Positions 26,755 to 35,494 of a stretch of DNA of 64,000 bases are shown piece by piece. The position numbers and the translations under genes are program-made. The DNA is from an uncultured Bacteroides sp. (GTDB taxonomy: Bacteria; Bacteroidota; Bacteroidia; Bacteroidales; Bacteroidaceae): positions 1-64,000 of the forward strand of contig URYL01000013.1 of NCBI GenBank assembly GCA_900552075.1, written 5' to 3'. The notes under the pieces are model-generated. The model did not search any database. It had not been told where the DNA came from and saw nothing but the letters and a program-made list of their open reading frames with translations. The stretch's first letter is position 1. Each line of letters begins with the position of its first letter.

Positions 26755-29700
26755 ATGAGGACACTTATTTGCTTATTAATTTTCCTATCAGTCGGCCTAT
26801 GGGGAAATGCCGCGCTTCCCACTCACTTCCAATTCCGCCATTACAACATCGAAAATGGGGTTTCTTCCAATGGCATAGCCTCCATTCTGCAAGACCAGAA
26901 AGGTTATATCTGGCTGGGAACAGATAATGGACTAAGCAGATTTGATGGGAATCAATTTGTCTTCTATCAAAAAAACAACCCACTTTATCCTGACTTTCAT
27001 GCAAGCTCCATAAATACCCTCTGCGAGACAAGCACTAATGAATTATGGTTGGGCACAGAAAATGGAGTATATATTTACAATCCAGTAAAGGATACCTTTA
27101 CAGCATTCTCTTCACAGACCAACGCACACACCCGCATTACTTCCTGGGTAATGCATATCATTCAAGACAAGGAAGGAAACATTTGGATTGCGACCCGTAA
27201 CCAGGGAATCTTCCAATACAACGTATCCTCCCACAAGTTAATACAATATGAAATTCCTCAAAATAACAATATTGCCATCCGTATCCTAAACGACAAGCAA
27301 AACAACATATGGGTGTCAGGACCTTATCAACTCTGCCGACTCAATAAAGTCAATAACACTTTTGAAGTGTTTCCCATTCAAGGAGAGCCCGACGGTGTCT
27401 ATTCTATGGCTTTATGGGAGGATACGGGTAATTATCTTTGGATAGGAACCTGGGAAAAAGGGCTCTGGAAATTAAATATGCAGACACATGAAGTACAAAA
27501 GTTTCTGGTTTCCGAAAAAGGTATAGGTATACGGCATATCCATTCCATTCTGGAGTATTCTCCCGGAATCTTCTTTATAGGCTCCGATGAAGGGCTGACT
27601 ATTTTTAATACAATTACCCAAGAAAGTTTTCTCTACAATCAATATGGTGAAGGCAATGAGTCCTTGTCCGACAAATTCATCTATCCGATGCTAAAAGACC
27701 GGGAAGGTGGTGTATGGATAGGTACCTATTATAACGGAGTAAACTACCTGCCTCCCTATTGTGGACAATTTCACGGATATTCCGGAGCAGATAATTTCCC
27801 CTTTTTCAATGGACAAATCATCAGCCGCTTCTGTGAAGGCGAAAACGGAGAGATATGGATTGGCTCGGACGATGCAGGAGTGAGTTGTTTTTCTCCATCC
27901 AAAGGACAGTTTGTCAACTTTCCTGGGAGAGAGCATCTGACCCACAAAAATGTCCATGCCTTATGCCATATCGGAAAGAAACTCTGGATTGGCACTTACA
28001 GTGACGGAATCTATGTCATAGAGACTCAAAGCGGACAAATAACAAAATACGATATGAAAGACGGGCTGGACGAGAACAATATTTATGACATTTTTCAAGA
28101 CAGACAAGGGCAAATATGGACTGGTTCCATGAACGGAGTCTGCCTGTTCAATGCCCAGAAAAACCGCTTCAACCTGATAAAAAAACTGGATGCGCTAATC
28201 ATCAAAATAATGGAAGATGCCCAAGGCAACCTGTGGGTAGCCACCCAAGGAAAAGGACTTTTCAAGTATATTCCCCAAAAGCAGGTCTGGAAAAGATACA
28301 ACCAGACTCAGGGACTTGACTGCAACCTCATCAATCACCTTTGCATCGACCGAGAAAAAACACTTTGGGCGGCTACGTTCGAAGGATTGTATTCCTATCA
28401 ACCGGAAAAAGACCAATTTATCCGCCACCCACTCAAGATTTCCAACGAATGCATCAATGCCATCTTAGAAGGAGAAGACTGTCTGTGGCTCACTACAGCC
28501 AAGGGACTGGTGAAATACACGCCCACCACAAGAGCCACACAAATCTTCACCAAAAGTGACGGACTGCAAAGTGAAGCCTTCATCATGGCCTCAGCCCTGA
28601 AAACCCGTAACGGAGAATTCTACATCGGCAGTATCAACGGTTTCAATACATTCTATCCACACCAACTGAAACTCAATACACAAAAACCCAACGTGGTACT
28701 GACCGGACTGGAAATTTTCAACAAAAAAATAGAAACACAAGAAGGGGGCATCTTGCCAGAAGCCATTGACCACCTGGAAGAAATCCATCTTCCCTACAAA
28801 GACAATGTCATCACGCTGACCTATGCAGCTTTAAGCTATTGTACCCCACAGAAAAACCAATATGCCTACATCCTGGAAGGCTTCGACAAGGAATGGAACT
28901 ATGTAGGATCGCAACACAGCACCACCTACACCAACTTGCCGGCAGGTACTTATACCTTCCGGGTCAAGGCCTCAAACAATGACAATGTATGGAATGAGGA
29001 AGGTACTGCCATCCGCATCATTGTACATCCTCCGTTCTATTTCTCCCTGCCGTTCAAAATCGGCTACTTCCTGCTGTTTGTCCTCGCCATCGGACTACTG
29101 CTGCGCTACGTGGTGCGCCGGAGTGAAAAGAAACATGCCAAAGCCATCGACGAGCTGAACAGCAAGAAGGAAAAAGAAATTCACGAAGCCAAAATCAATT
29201 TCTTCACCATGATTGCCCACGAAATCCGTACGCCGGTATCGCTCATCATCGGTCCGCTGGAGAAAGTGATGCAATCCACACACATCCCATCCAACGAGCG
29301 GCAGGAACTGGAAATCATCGACCGTAACAGCCAGCGCCTGCTCTATTTGGTGAACCAGTTGCTCGACTTCCGAAAAGTGGAACAAAAGGAAATGCGGATG
29401 CGCTTCACTTCACAATCCATACGGGAGCTGATGGAAAGCGTGTGCGAACGCTTCTCCCCGACCCTTCACCAGAAAGGAGTCAGTTTCTCCGTGGTCTATC
29501 CGGACAAGGATTTCCATGCCGACGTGGACAAGGAGGCCATTACGAAAGTACTGAGCAACTTGCTGACCAATGCCAACAAGTATACGCAAAATATGATTGA
29601 GGTCCGTTTCGAGGCACAACCTGAGCAGCAGTTATTCTCCATTCAAGTGAAAGACAATGGAAAAGGAATGAATGAAGAGGAGCTGGGCAAGATTTTCAAG

Positions 29701-30738
29701 CCTTTCTATCAGGCATCCGAAAACAAACCGGGCACGGGCATCGGACTGAGCATCGTAAAAGGTATCGTGGAAGCTCATAATGGAAAAGTGGAAGTGACCT
29801 CACAACCAGGTGTAGGCTCTGTATTCAGCATTACTCTCCCACAAAAACAAGAAAAACAGGCTACCGAAAACGGAGAAATCTTGTCGGCTGGTCCACTACC
29901 GGAAGACATTATTCCTGAACAGCATGATGCAACCCCTCAAGCCAAGGTGCTGCCCATCATGCTGATTGTGGACGACAACGAGGACATGCTTCATTTCCTG
30001 TCCTCCCATTTCCAGAGCAACTACACCATTGTAACGGCATCCGACGGTACTGAGGCACTGCATAAGTTGAAAGAGCAGGAAGTATCATTGATTATCAGCG
30101 ACTGGATGATGCCGCACATGAACGGTATTGACCTGTGCAAGGCGGTACGAAGCAACCAGATGACGAGCCATATCCCATTCATCCTGCTGACGGCCAAGAC
30201 AGGCACAGAGGCCAAGATTACCAGTATGAACTGCGGAGCGGATGCGTACATCGAAAAGCCGTTCTCCCTGCAATACCTGGAAGCCTGCATCAAGAACCTG
30301 CTGGAACTGCGCCTGCAACTGAGACAGAAATTCTCGCAAATGCCGACCGTTTCCATCAATTCCATCGCGGCCAACCAAACCGACAAAGTATTCTTGGAAA
30401 AGATGAACCACCTGATTGAAGAGAACCTGAACAACGACCAGCTTTCAGTAGACTTTCTGGCCGAGAAACTGTGCATCAGCCGTTCGGGACTGTTCGTCAA
30501 GATAAAAGGGCTGGCCAACACCACTCCGAACGAGATGATTCAAATTATCCGGTTGAAGAAAGCGGCCTCCCTGCTGCTGGAAAACCAGTACCGCATCAAC
30601 GAAGTAAGCTACATGGTAGGATTCAACAACCCGTCGTACTTCAGCAAGTGCTTCCAGAAACAGTTCGGCATGAAACCGGGTGAATACATCGCCAGCCATA
30701 CCTCCCAGCCCGTCAGTACCCCTCCGGAAAAGGAATGA
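26755..30738 (+). CDS. Hybrid two-component system regulator (HTCS) of the PUL
   Basis: A signal peptide leads into a periplasmic sensor of two-component-regulator propeller repeats (to about residue 650; e.g. GYIWLGTDNGLSRFDG) and a Y_Y_Y domain (about 680-760). A transmembrane helix (about 765-785), a HisKA domain with His822 in MIAHEIRTP, an HATPase domain, a receiver with Asp1116 in ISDWMMP, and a C-terminal AraC-type helix-turn-helix (about 1225-1320) follow. HTCS proteins bind a specific oligosaccharide in the periplasm and activate the adjacent PUL. It is divergent from the GH127-SusC operon; the direct repeat at 26261-26288 is a plausible target. Every signalling residue looks intact. 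Confidence 0.95.
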   Translation: MRTLICLLIFLSVGLWGNAALPTHFQFRHYNIENGVSSNGIASILQDQKGYIWLGTDNGLSRFDGNQFVFYQKNNPLYPDFHASSINTLCETSTNELWLGTENGVYIYNPVKDTFTAFSSQTNAHTRITSWVMHIIQDKEGNIWIATRNQGIFQYNVSSHKLIQYEIPQNNNIAIRILNDKQNNIWVSGPYQLCRLNKVNNTFEVFPIQGEPDGVYSMALWEDTGNYLWIGTWEKGLWKLNMQTHEVQKFLVSEKGIGIRHIHSILEYSPGIFFIGSDEGLTIFNTITQESFLYNQYGEGNESLSDKFIYPMLKDREGGVWIGTYYNGVNYLPPYCGQFHGYSGADNFPFFNGQIISRFCEGENGEIWIGSDDAGVSCFSPSKGQFVNFPGREHLTHKNVHALCHIGKKLWIGTYSDGIYVIETQSGQITKYDMKDGLDENNIYDIFQDRQGQIWTGSMNGVCLFNAQKNRFNLIKKLDALIIKIMEDAQGNLWVATQGKGLFKYIPQKQVWKRYNQTQGLDCNLINHLCIDREKTLWAATFEGLYSYQPEKDQFIRHPLKISNECINAILEGEDCLWLTTAKGLVKYTPTTRATQIFTKSDGLQSEAFIMASALKTRNGEFYIGSINGFNTFYPHQLKLNTQKPNVVLTGLEIFNKKIETQEGGILPEAIDHLEEIHLPYKDNVITLTYAALSYCTPQKNQYAYILEGFDKEWNYVGSQHSTTYTNLPAGTYTFRVKASNNDNVWNEEGTAIRIIVHPPFYFSLPFKIGYFLLFVLAIGLLLRYVVRRSEKKHAKAIDELNSKKEKEIHEAKINFFTMIAHEIRTPVSLIIGPLEKVMQSTHIPSNERQELEIIDRNSQRLLYLVNQLLDFRKVEQKEMRMRFTSQSIRELMESVCERFSPTLHQKGVSFSVVYPDKDFHADVDKEAITKVLSNLLTNANKYTQNMIEVRFEAQPEQQLFSIQVKDNGKGMNEEELGKIFKPFYQASENKPGTGIGLSIVKGIVEAHNGKVEVTSQPGVGSVFSITLPQKQEKQATENGEILSAGPLPEDIIPEQHDATPQAKVLPIMLIVDDNEDMLHFLSSHFQSNYTIVTASDGTEALHKLKEQEVSLIISDWMMPHMNGIDLCKAVRSNQMTSHIPFILLTAKTGTEAKITSMNCGADAYIEKPFSLQYLEACIKNLLELRLQLRQKFSQMPTVSINSIAANQTDKVFLEKMNHLIEENLNNDQLSVDFLAEKLCISRSGLFVKIKGLANTTPNEMIQIIRLKKAASLLLENQYRINEVSYMVGFNNPSYFSKCFQKQFGMKPGEYIASHTSQPVSTPPEKE

Positions 30739-30780
30739 GATTTTATAAGGAGACGGATGATGCGAGTGCATAAAATTATG

Positions 30781-30788
30781 TATCTTTG
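30781..30788 (+). promoter_or_regulatory. -7 box for aroA
   Basis: TATCTTTG is an exact TAnnTTTG match 22 nt before the chosen aroA ATG, and supports 30811 rather than the TTG at 30805 as start. Confidence 0.55.
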
Positions 30789-30810
30789 CGATTCAAAGAT
30801 TTGATTGAAC

Positions 30811-32043
30811 ATGAAGTGCATAACCCTCACTCCCCCGGAACATATACAGGCAACCATTCAGTTGCCCTCGTCCAAAAGTATCTGTAACCGGGCACTGATT
30901 ATCCACGCGCTGGCACAAAGTCCATGCAAACTGGAGAACTTGTCCGACTGCGACGATACGCATGTCATGACCGAAGCGCTGGCTCACATGCCGGAAGTCA
31001 TTGATATCATGGCAGCGGGAACTGCCATGCGTTTTCTGACCGCTTACCTTTCGGTGCCCCCCGGCACACATATCCTGACGGGCACGGAACGGATGCGGCA
31101 ACGTCCCATCCAGATTTTGGTGGATGCCTTGCGGAGCTTAGGAGCGGACATCGAGTATGTGGAAAACGAAGGTTACCCTCCTCTGAAAGTTTCCGGCCGG
31201 ACCCTGACAGGCAGCCGTCTGACCCTCCCGGGAAATGTGAGTTCCCAATACATCTCAGCCTTGCTGATGATTGGCCCAATGCTGGAGAAAGGACTGGACC
31301 TGACCCTCAGTGGGGAAATCGTGTCACGTCCCTACATCAACCTGACGCTGAAGGTAATGCGGGATTTCGGGGCGGAAGTGGAATGGACTTCCGATTGCAG
31401 CCTTCATGTGGCACCTACTCCCTATCAGGCCTTACCTTATTATATAGAGAGCGACTGGAGTGCGGCTTCCTATTGGTATGAGATAGTAGCTTTGTCCACA
31501 CAGGATGCTACCGTAAGCCTTCCGGGACTTTTTGATCAGAGTCCGCAGGGCGATTCCAAGGTGGCCGAACTATTCGAACAGCTGGGGGTCGGTACAAAAA
31601 GGGAAGGACAGACTGTCACGCTTTATCAGACCCATTCCTGCGTGAAGCACATGGAGTATAATTTCGTGAACCAGCCCGATTTGGCGCAGACCTTCGTGGT
31701 GACGTGTGCCATGTTGGGAGTCACTTTCCGCTTTTCGGGGTTGCAAAGTCTGAAAATCAAGGAAACCGACCGTATGGCAGCCTTAATCGCAGAAATGCGC
31801 AAACTGGGCTACGTGCTGGAAGAAAGCGACGGTTCCGTACTTTCATGGACAGGCCAACGGTGCGAACCACAGAACCCACCGGTCATCGACACGTACGAAG
31901 ACCACCGCATGGCCATGGCCTTTGCCCCGGCTGTCTTGCGGGAAGGAACTTTGTGTGTACGCAATCCGCAGGTGGTTTCCAAATCATATCCCCATTTCTG
32001 GGAAGATTTGCAGAAGGCAGGTTTCCATTTCACTCAAAATTGA
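30811..32043 (+). CDS. aroA: 3-phosphoshikimate 1-carboxyvinyltransferase (EPSP synthase)
   Basis: This protein has the two-domain EPSP synthase fold. Visible landmarks are LPSSKSICNRALI (shikimate/PEP site), the GTAMRFLTAYL segment, DWSAASYWYEI, KIKETDRMAAL and the final DTYEDHRMAMAFA. It joins shikimate 3-phosphate to phosphoenolpyruvate in aromatic amino acid biosynthesis. At 410 residues it is slightly shorter than the E. coli enzyme (427), as I recall for Bacteroidota. It probably heads a transcript with the small membrane protein and the ABC permease downstream. Confidence 0.93.
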   Translation: MKCITLTPPEHIQATIQLPSSKSICNRALIIHALAQSPCKLENLSDCDDTHVMTEALAHMPEVIDIMAAGTAMRFLTAYLSVPPGTHILTGTERMRQRPIQILVDALRSLGADIEYVENEGYPPLKVSGRTLTGSRLTLPGNVSSQYISALLMIGPMLEKGLDLTLSGEIVSRPYINLTLKVMRDFGAEVEWTSDCSLHVAPTPYQALPYYIESDWSAASYWYEIVALSTQDATVSLPGLFDQSPQGDSKVAELFEQLGVGTKREGQTVTLYQTHSCVKHMEYNFVNQPDLAQTFVVTCAMLGVTFRFSGLQSLKIKETDRMAALIAEMRKLGYVLEESDGSVLSWTGQRCEPQNPPVIDTYEDHRMAMAFAPAVLREGTLCVRNPQVVSKSYPHFWEDLQKAGFHFTQN

Positions 32044-32050
32044 TTGTATC

Positions 32051-32470
32051 ATGTGGATTTTAGTCATTGTATTAATTGGAGTCGTTCTCTTCGGACTGGT
32101 GGCCGGATACTTTTATAACCGTTCCATACAAAAGAAAATCGACCGTGGAGAATTGACCGAAGCCCCGGAAGTCAAGACGGTGGACGGGGAATGCTGCGGA
32201 CAGCATCAGGTCTGCGAAAAAGAAAGTCTGTTGGCAGCCGTCAGCAAAAAGATTGAGTATTACGACGATGAAGAACTGGACCGTTTCAAGGGTCATCCGT
32301 CGGACACCTATACGGAAGAAGAGATTGATGAATTCCGGGAAATCATGTACACCATGAAGGAGGAGGAAGTGGCCGGATGGTGCCGCAGCCTGCAACTCCG
32401 TGGCGTGGAGATTCCCGACGAACTGAAAGACGAGCTGTTCCTGATAGTCGGGGAACGCCGTTTCCACTAA
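32051..32470 (+). CDS. Small single-pass membrane protein, function unknown
   Basis: The chosen start (MWILVIVLIGVVLFG) gives an N-terminal membrane helix and a cytosolic part of 139 residues in all; an upstream start would overlap aroA and break the helix. A cysteine cluster (ECCGQHQVC, around residue 55) is followed by an acidic helical region (YYDDEELDRFKGHPSDTYTE) and a conserved-looking end. I cannot assign a family. It sits 7 bp after aroA and 15 bp before the ABC permease, so co-transcription is likely. Confidence 0.75.
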   Translation: MWILVIVLIGVVLFGLVAGYFYNRSIQKKIDRGELTEAPEVKTVDGECCGQHQVCEKESLLAAVSKKIEYYDDEELDRFKGHPSDTYTEEEIDEFREIMYTMKEEEVAGWCRSLQLRGVEIPDELKDELFLIVGERRFH

Positions 32471-32485
32471 CCTCCTCACTGGCCC

Positions 32486-33307
32486 ATGAATATCCTCGAA
32501 TTGTTGCATTATACGTTTTTCCAGCATGCCTTGCTGGGCAGCCTTTTTGCCAGCATCGCCTGCGGCATCATCGGCACGTACATCGTGACCCGAAGACTGG
32601 TCTTTATCAGCGGAGGTATCACGCATGCGTCGTTCGGAGGCATCGGTATCGGACTTTATGCCGGTATCTCTCCGATTCTGAGTGCGGCGGTATTCTCGGT
32701 GCTGTCGGCTTTCGGTGTGGAATGGCTCAGCAAGCGCAACGACATGCGTGAAGATTCAGCCATTGCCGTGTTCTGGACATTCGGTATGGCCGTGGGAATT
32801 ATCTTCAGCTTCTTAGCTCCCGGCTTCACGCCCGACCTTTCTTCGTTCCTCTTCGGCAACATCCTCACCATCACCCGAGGCGACATCTACTTGCTGGTGG
32901 CATTGAGCCTGGTACTGATAGTCTTCTTCTCTCTGTTTCTCCGGCCCATCACGGCCATTGCCTTCGACCGGGAATTTGCCCGATCCCAACGCCTCCCCGT
33001 GAGTGCCTTTGAATATACGTTGATGGCGTTCATAGCCCTGACCATCGTGGCCTGTCTTCGGATGGTGGGTATCGTACTGGCCATTTCCCTGCTGACGCTT
33101 CCGCAGATGACGGCCAACCTCTTTACGTACAGCTTCAAGCGCATCATCTGGCTTTCCATCGGCATCGGCTACCTGGGATGCCTGGGCGGACTGTTGCTGT
33201 CGTACCAGTTGCGGGTACCTTCGGGAGCAGCCATCATTTTCGTGTCCATCCTGATTTATGTGGCCGCCAAATTATTTTGCATGCTCCGCAAGAAAAGAGC
33301 ACAATGA
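32486..33307 (+). CDS. Metal ABC transporter permease, ZnuB-like
   Basis: Eight or so hydrophobic helices and the ABC-3 family signature near the N terminus (IIGTYIVTRRLVFISGGITHASFGGIGIGLY) mark a ZnuB/MntB-type permease for zinc or manganese uptake. The later stretch ALTIVACLRMVGIVLAISLLTLPQMTA is also typical. No ATPase or binding protein lies next to it, so it would have to work with partners encoded elsewhere. It probably belongs to the aroA transcript. Confidence 0.88.
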   Translation: MNILELLHYTFFQHALLGSLFASIACGIIGTYIVTRRLVFISGGITHASFGGIGIGLYAGISPILSAAVFSVLSAFGVEWLSKRNDMREDSAIAVFWTFGMAVGIIFSFLAPGFTPDLSSFLFGNILTITRGDIYLLVALSLVLIVFFSLFLRPITAIAFDREFARSQRLPVSAFEYTLMAFIALTIVACLRMVGIVLAISLLTLPQMTANLFTYSFKRIIWLSIGIGYLGCLGGLLLSYQLRVPSGAAIIFVSILIYVAAKLFCMLRKKRAQ

Positions 33308-33320
33308 TTGAGATTTATCC

Positions 33321-33328
33321 TAATTTTG
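33321..33328 (+). promoter_or_regulatory. -7 box for tsaE
   Basis: TAATTTTG matches TAnnTTTG, 33 nt before the tsaE ATG. Confidence 0.5.
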
Positions 33329-33360
33329 CAATATAAGCATTCAAGTTAAAACCACAGTAT

Positions 33361-33789
33361 ATGGAAATAAAAATTGATTCACTGGAAAACATCCACGAAG
33401 CTGCCAAGAAATTCATCGCAGCCATGGGTGACAACACGGTTTTTGCCTTCTATGGAAAGATGGGGGCAGGAAAGACAACCTTTATCAAGGCCGTATGCGA
33501 AGAACTGGGCGTGACGGACGTCATCAACTCGCCGACATTTGCCATCGTCAACGAATACCGTTCGGACGAAAACGGAGAACTGATTTATCACTTCGACTTC
33601 TACCGCATCAAGAAACTGGAAGAAGTGTACGACATGGGTTATGAAGACTACTTCTACAGCGGCGCACTCTGCTTCATCGAGTGGCCGGAACTGATTGAAG
33701 AGTTGCTTCCGGGAGATGCGGTCAACGTACACATCGACGAAAACGAAGACGGTACCCGCACGGTACGCTTCGATGAGAATAACGATTAA
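33361..33789 (+). CDS. tsaE: tRNA threonylcarbamoyladenosine biosynthesis ATPase TsaE
   Basis: A short P-loop ATPase (142 residues) with Walker A in [12 protein letters not shown] and the family stretches [11 protein letters not shown] and HFDFYRI, then LCFIEWPE. TsaE works with TsaB and TsaD to make t6A on tRNAs that read ANN codons. It has its own promoter and is followed after 2 bp by the Imm17-like gene, which is therefore co-transcribed. Confidence 0.93.
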   Translation: MEIKIDSLENIHEAAKKFIAAMGDNTVFAFYGKMGAGKTTFIKAVCEELGVTDVINSPTFAIVNEYRSDENGELIYHFDFYRIKKLEEVYDMGYEDYFYSGALCFIEWPELIEELLPGDAVNVHIDENEDGTRTVRFDENND

Positions 33790-33791
33790 AA

Positions 33792-34013
33792 ATGGGAGTA
33801 CACTATTTTATCCAGGCCTTGTTTGTCCTGGTAGGGCTCTTGTCCCTGCTGGCGGCCATCTGCAACTGGAACTGGTTTTTCACGGCAAAGAACACCCAGT
33901 TTATTGTGAGAAATGTGGGACGGAAACAAGCCCGCTGGTTCTACGCCCTGATTGGTTTCCTGATGATAGCTACAGGCATATTTTTCTTTCTGTCCATCCA
34001 GGAAACGATATAA
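33792..34013 (+). CDS. Small two-helix membrane protein, Imm17-like
   Basis: This protein of 73 residues has two transmembrane helices (FIQALFVLVGLLSLLAAI and FYALIGFLMIATGIFFFL) joined by a basic loop with NWFFTAKN and GRKQARW. It resembles the immunity-17 family, named from toxin-associated loci, but no toxin gene is near. Here it sits 2 bp behind tsaE, so a housekeeping role is as likely as immunity. Function unknown. Confidence 0.75.
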   Translation: MGVHYFIQALFVLVGLLSLLAAICNWNWFFTAKNTQFIVRNVGRKQARWFYALIGFLMIATGIFFFLSIQETI

Positions 34014-34030
34014 AACAAACAGAGTTTTCA

Positions 34031-34070
34031 ACAGCTTGTTAATAACTTCGACAGGTTATTAACAGGCTGT
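34031..34070. terminator. Bidirectional terminator between tsaE operon and rnhB
   Basis: Sixteen-nucleotide arms (34031-34046 and 34055-34070) pair with one G-U wobble, loop 8 nt, and lie between two converging genes. Confidence 0.8.
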
Positions 34071-34085
34071 CTTGTTTTCCACACC

Positions 34086-34688
34086 TTAAAAATCGAAGGA
34101 AAGCTGGCCGTCGCCTAACAGATTAAAGCTCATCCGGTGATAAGGAGACGTGCCGTAAGCAGCGATGGCGGCACGGTGTTTCTTGGTAGGGTAGCCCTTG
34201 TTGCTTTTCCAGTCGTACATCGGATATTCTTCGTGCAGACGGTTCATGTAATCATCACGGTACGTCTTTGCTAAAATGGAAGCTGCCGCAATGGACAGGT
34301 ACTTTCCGTCTCCTTTTACAATAGTGGTATGCGGGATACCCGGATAAGGATTGAAGCGGTTACCGTCAATCAGCAGGTGCTGGGGAACCACCTTCAACTG
34401 GGCAACGGCCCTGTGCATAGCCAGGAAAGAGGCGTTCAGAATGTTGATTTTATCAATCTCTTCGGGTGATACCACTCCTACCGCCCACGCCGTAGCTTCC
34501 TGCTCAATGACCGTACGCAATTCATAGCGTTGCTTTTCCGTCAGTTTCTTGGAATCGTTCAGCATTTCATTACGGAATCCGGGAGGCAGAATGACAGCTG
34601 CCGCATAGACTGCTCCAGCCAAACAACCGCGTCCGGCCTCATCACATCCGGCCTCCACCAACTCTTTATGTAAATAGGGCAACAACAT
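34086..34688 (-). CDS. rnhB: Ribonuclease HII
   Basis: The N-terminal [10 protein letters not shown] motif carries the first two catalytic acids, and ADS-type downstream features include LLIDGNRF and [12 protein letters not shown]. The enzyme cleaves RNA in RNA-DNA hybrids and removes single ribonucleotides from DNA. I chose the ATG at 34688 (MLLPYLHKE), 200 residues, instead of 34745: a TACCTTTG -7 box at 34715-34722 would place the longer start upstream of transcription. Confidence 0.93.
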   Translation of the reverse strand: MLLPYLHKELVEAGCDEAGRGCLAGAVYAAAVILPPGFRNEMLNDSKKLTEKQRYELRTVIEQEATAWAVGVVSPEEIDKINILNASFLAMHRAVAQLKVVPQHLLIDGNRFNPYPGIPHTTIVKGDGKYLSIAAASILAKTYRDDYMNRLHEEYPMYDWKSNKGYPTKKHRAAIAAYGTSPYHRMSFNLLGDGQLSFDF

Positions 34689-34714
34689 ATCTACCTCTTT
34701 CTTTTTTCGGACTG

Positions 34715-34722
34715 CAAAGGTA
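34715..34722 (-). promoter_or_regulatory. -7 box for rnhB
   Basis: TACCTTTG on the minus strand matches TAnnTTTG, 27 nt before the chosen ATG, and decides the rnhB start. Confidence 0.55.
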
Positions 34723-34822
34723 GCACATTTTTCCCGGCCCGCCACCTTTGGAAGACAGAAGTTATCCCAAGGTTATGCACCGATTTTCGACCAAGACCTG
34801 ACGGGATATGGCAGAAGATTCG

Positions 34823-34830
34823 TATCTTTG
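34823..34830 (+). promoter_or_regulatory. -7 box for the DUF3109 gene
   Basis: TATCTTTG, an exact TAnnTTTG match, 21 nt before the ATG at 34851. It argues against a GTG start at 34833. Confidence 0.55.
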
Positions 34831-34850
34831 CCGTGCAAAAAAATGAACGT

Positions 34851-35432
34851 ATGGTACAGATTGACGACGTAATAGTAAGCCTGGACATTTTCAGAGAAAA
34901 ATTCTTGTGCGACCTGAATGCCTGCAAGGGAGAATGTTGCATCGAAGGGGATGCAGGAGCCCCTGTAGAACTGGAAGAAGTGGAAAAACTGGAAGAAGTG
35001 CTTCCCGTGATATGGGACAGCCTTTCACCGGAAGCCCAGGAAGTCATCAACCGTCAGGGAGTGGTCTACACCGACCAAGACGGCGACCTGGTCACTTCCA
35101 TTGTCAACGGAAAAGACTGTGTGTTTACCTGCTACGACGAGAAAGGCTTCTGCTACTGTGCCATCGAAAAAGCATTCCGGGAAGAAAAATGCAGTTTCTA
35201 CAAACCGATTTCCTGTCACCTCTACCCCATCCGTGTCAGCGACTACGGTCCGTATAAAGCGCTGAACTATCATCGCTGGGATGTATGCAAGGCAGCGGTA
35301 CTGCTAGGAAAAAAAGAAAATCTGCCGGTCTATAAGTTCCTGAAGGAACCGCTTATCCGCAAATTTGGAGAGGCATGGTATGAAGAAGTGGAAAACGTGG
35401 CCAAAGAACTGGAAGCCCAACACTTGATTTAA
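34851..35432 (+). CDS. DUF3109 family cysteine-rich protein
   Basis: This soluble protein of 194 residues contains the cysteine pattern typical of DUF3109: LNACKGECCIEGDAG near the N terminus, then CVFTCYDEKGFCYCAIE and CSFYKPISCHLYPIR. The spacing of about eight cysteines resembles an iron-sulphur or zinc site, as in the related YkgJ-type families; the function is unknown. It is divergent from rnhB and ends at a strong terminator. Confidence 0.88.
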   Translation: MVQIDDVIVSLDIFREKFLCDLNACKGECCIEGDAGAPVELEEVEKLEEVLPVIWDSLSPEAQEVINRQGVVYTDQDGDLVTSIVNGKDCVFTCYDEKGFCYCAIEKAFREEKCSFYKPISCHLYPIRVSDYGPYKALNYHRWDVCKAAVLLGKKENLPVYKFLKEPLIRKFGEAWYEEVENVAKELEAQHLI

Positions 35433-35441
35433 CGATATATA

Positions 35442-35483
35442 CCCGTCACCACAGGCTCCTTCAGCCAGGTGACGGGATTTTTT
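35442..35483 (+). terminator. Terminator after the DUF3109 gene
   Basis: Perfect arms CCCGTCACC (35442-35450) and GGTGACGGG (35468-35476) are followed by ATTTTTT, a standard intrinsic terminator on the plus strand. Confidence 0.85.
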
Positions 35484-35494
35484 ATGTCTGAATT

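Noticed and set aside
30805..30810. TTG start for aroA two codons upstream of the ATG
   Set aside because: The ATG at 30811 is better placed relative to the -7 box and matches the usual EPSP synthase N terminus.
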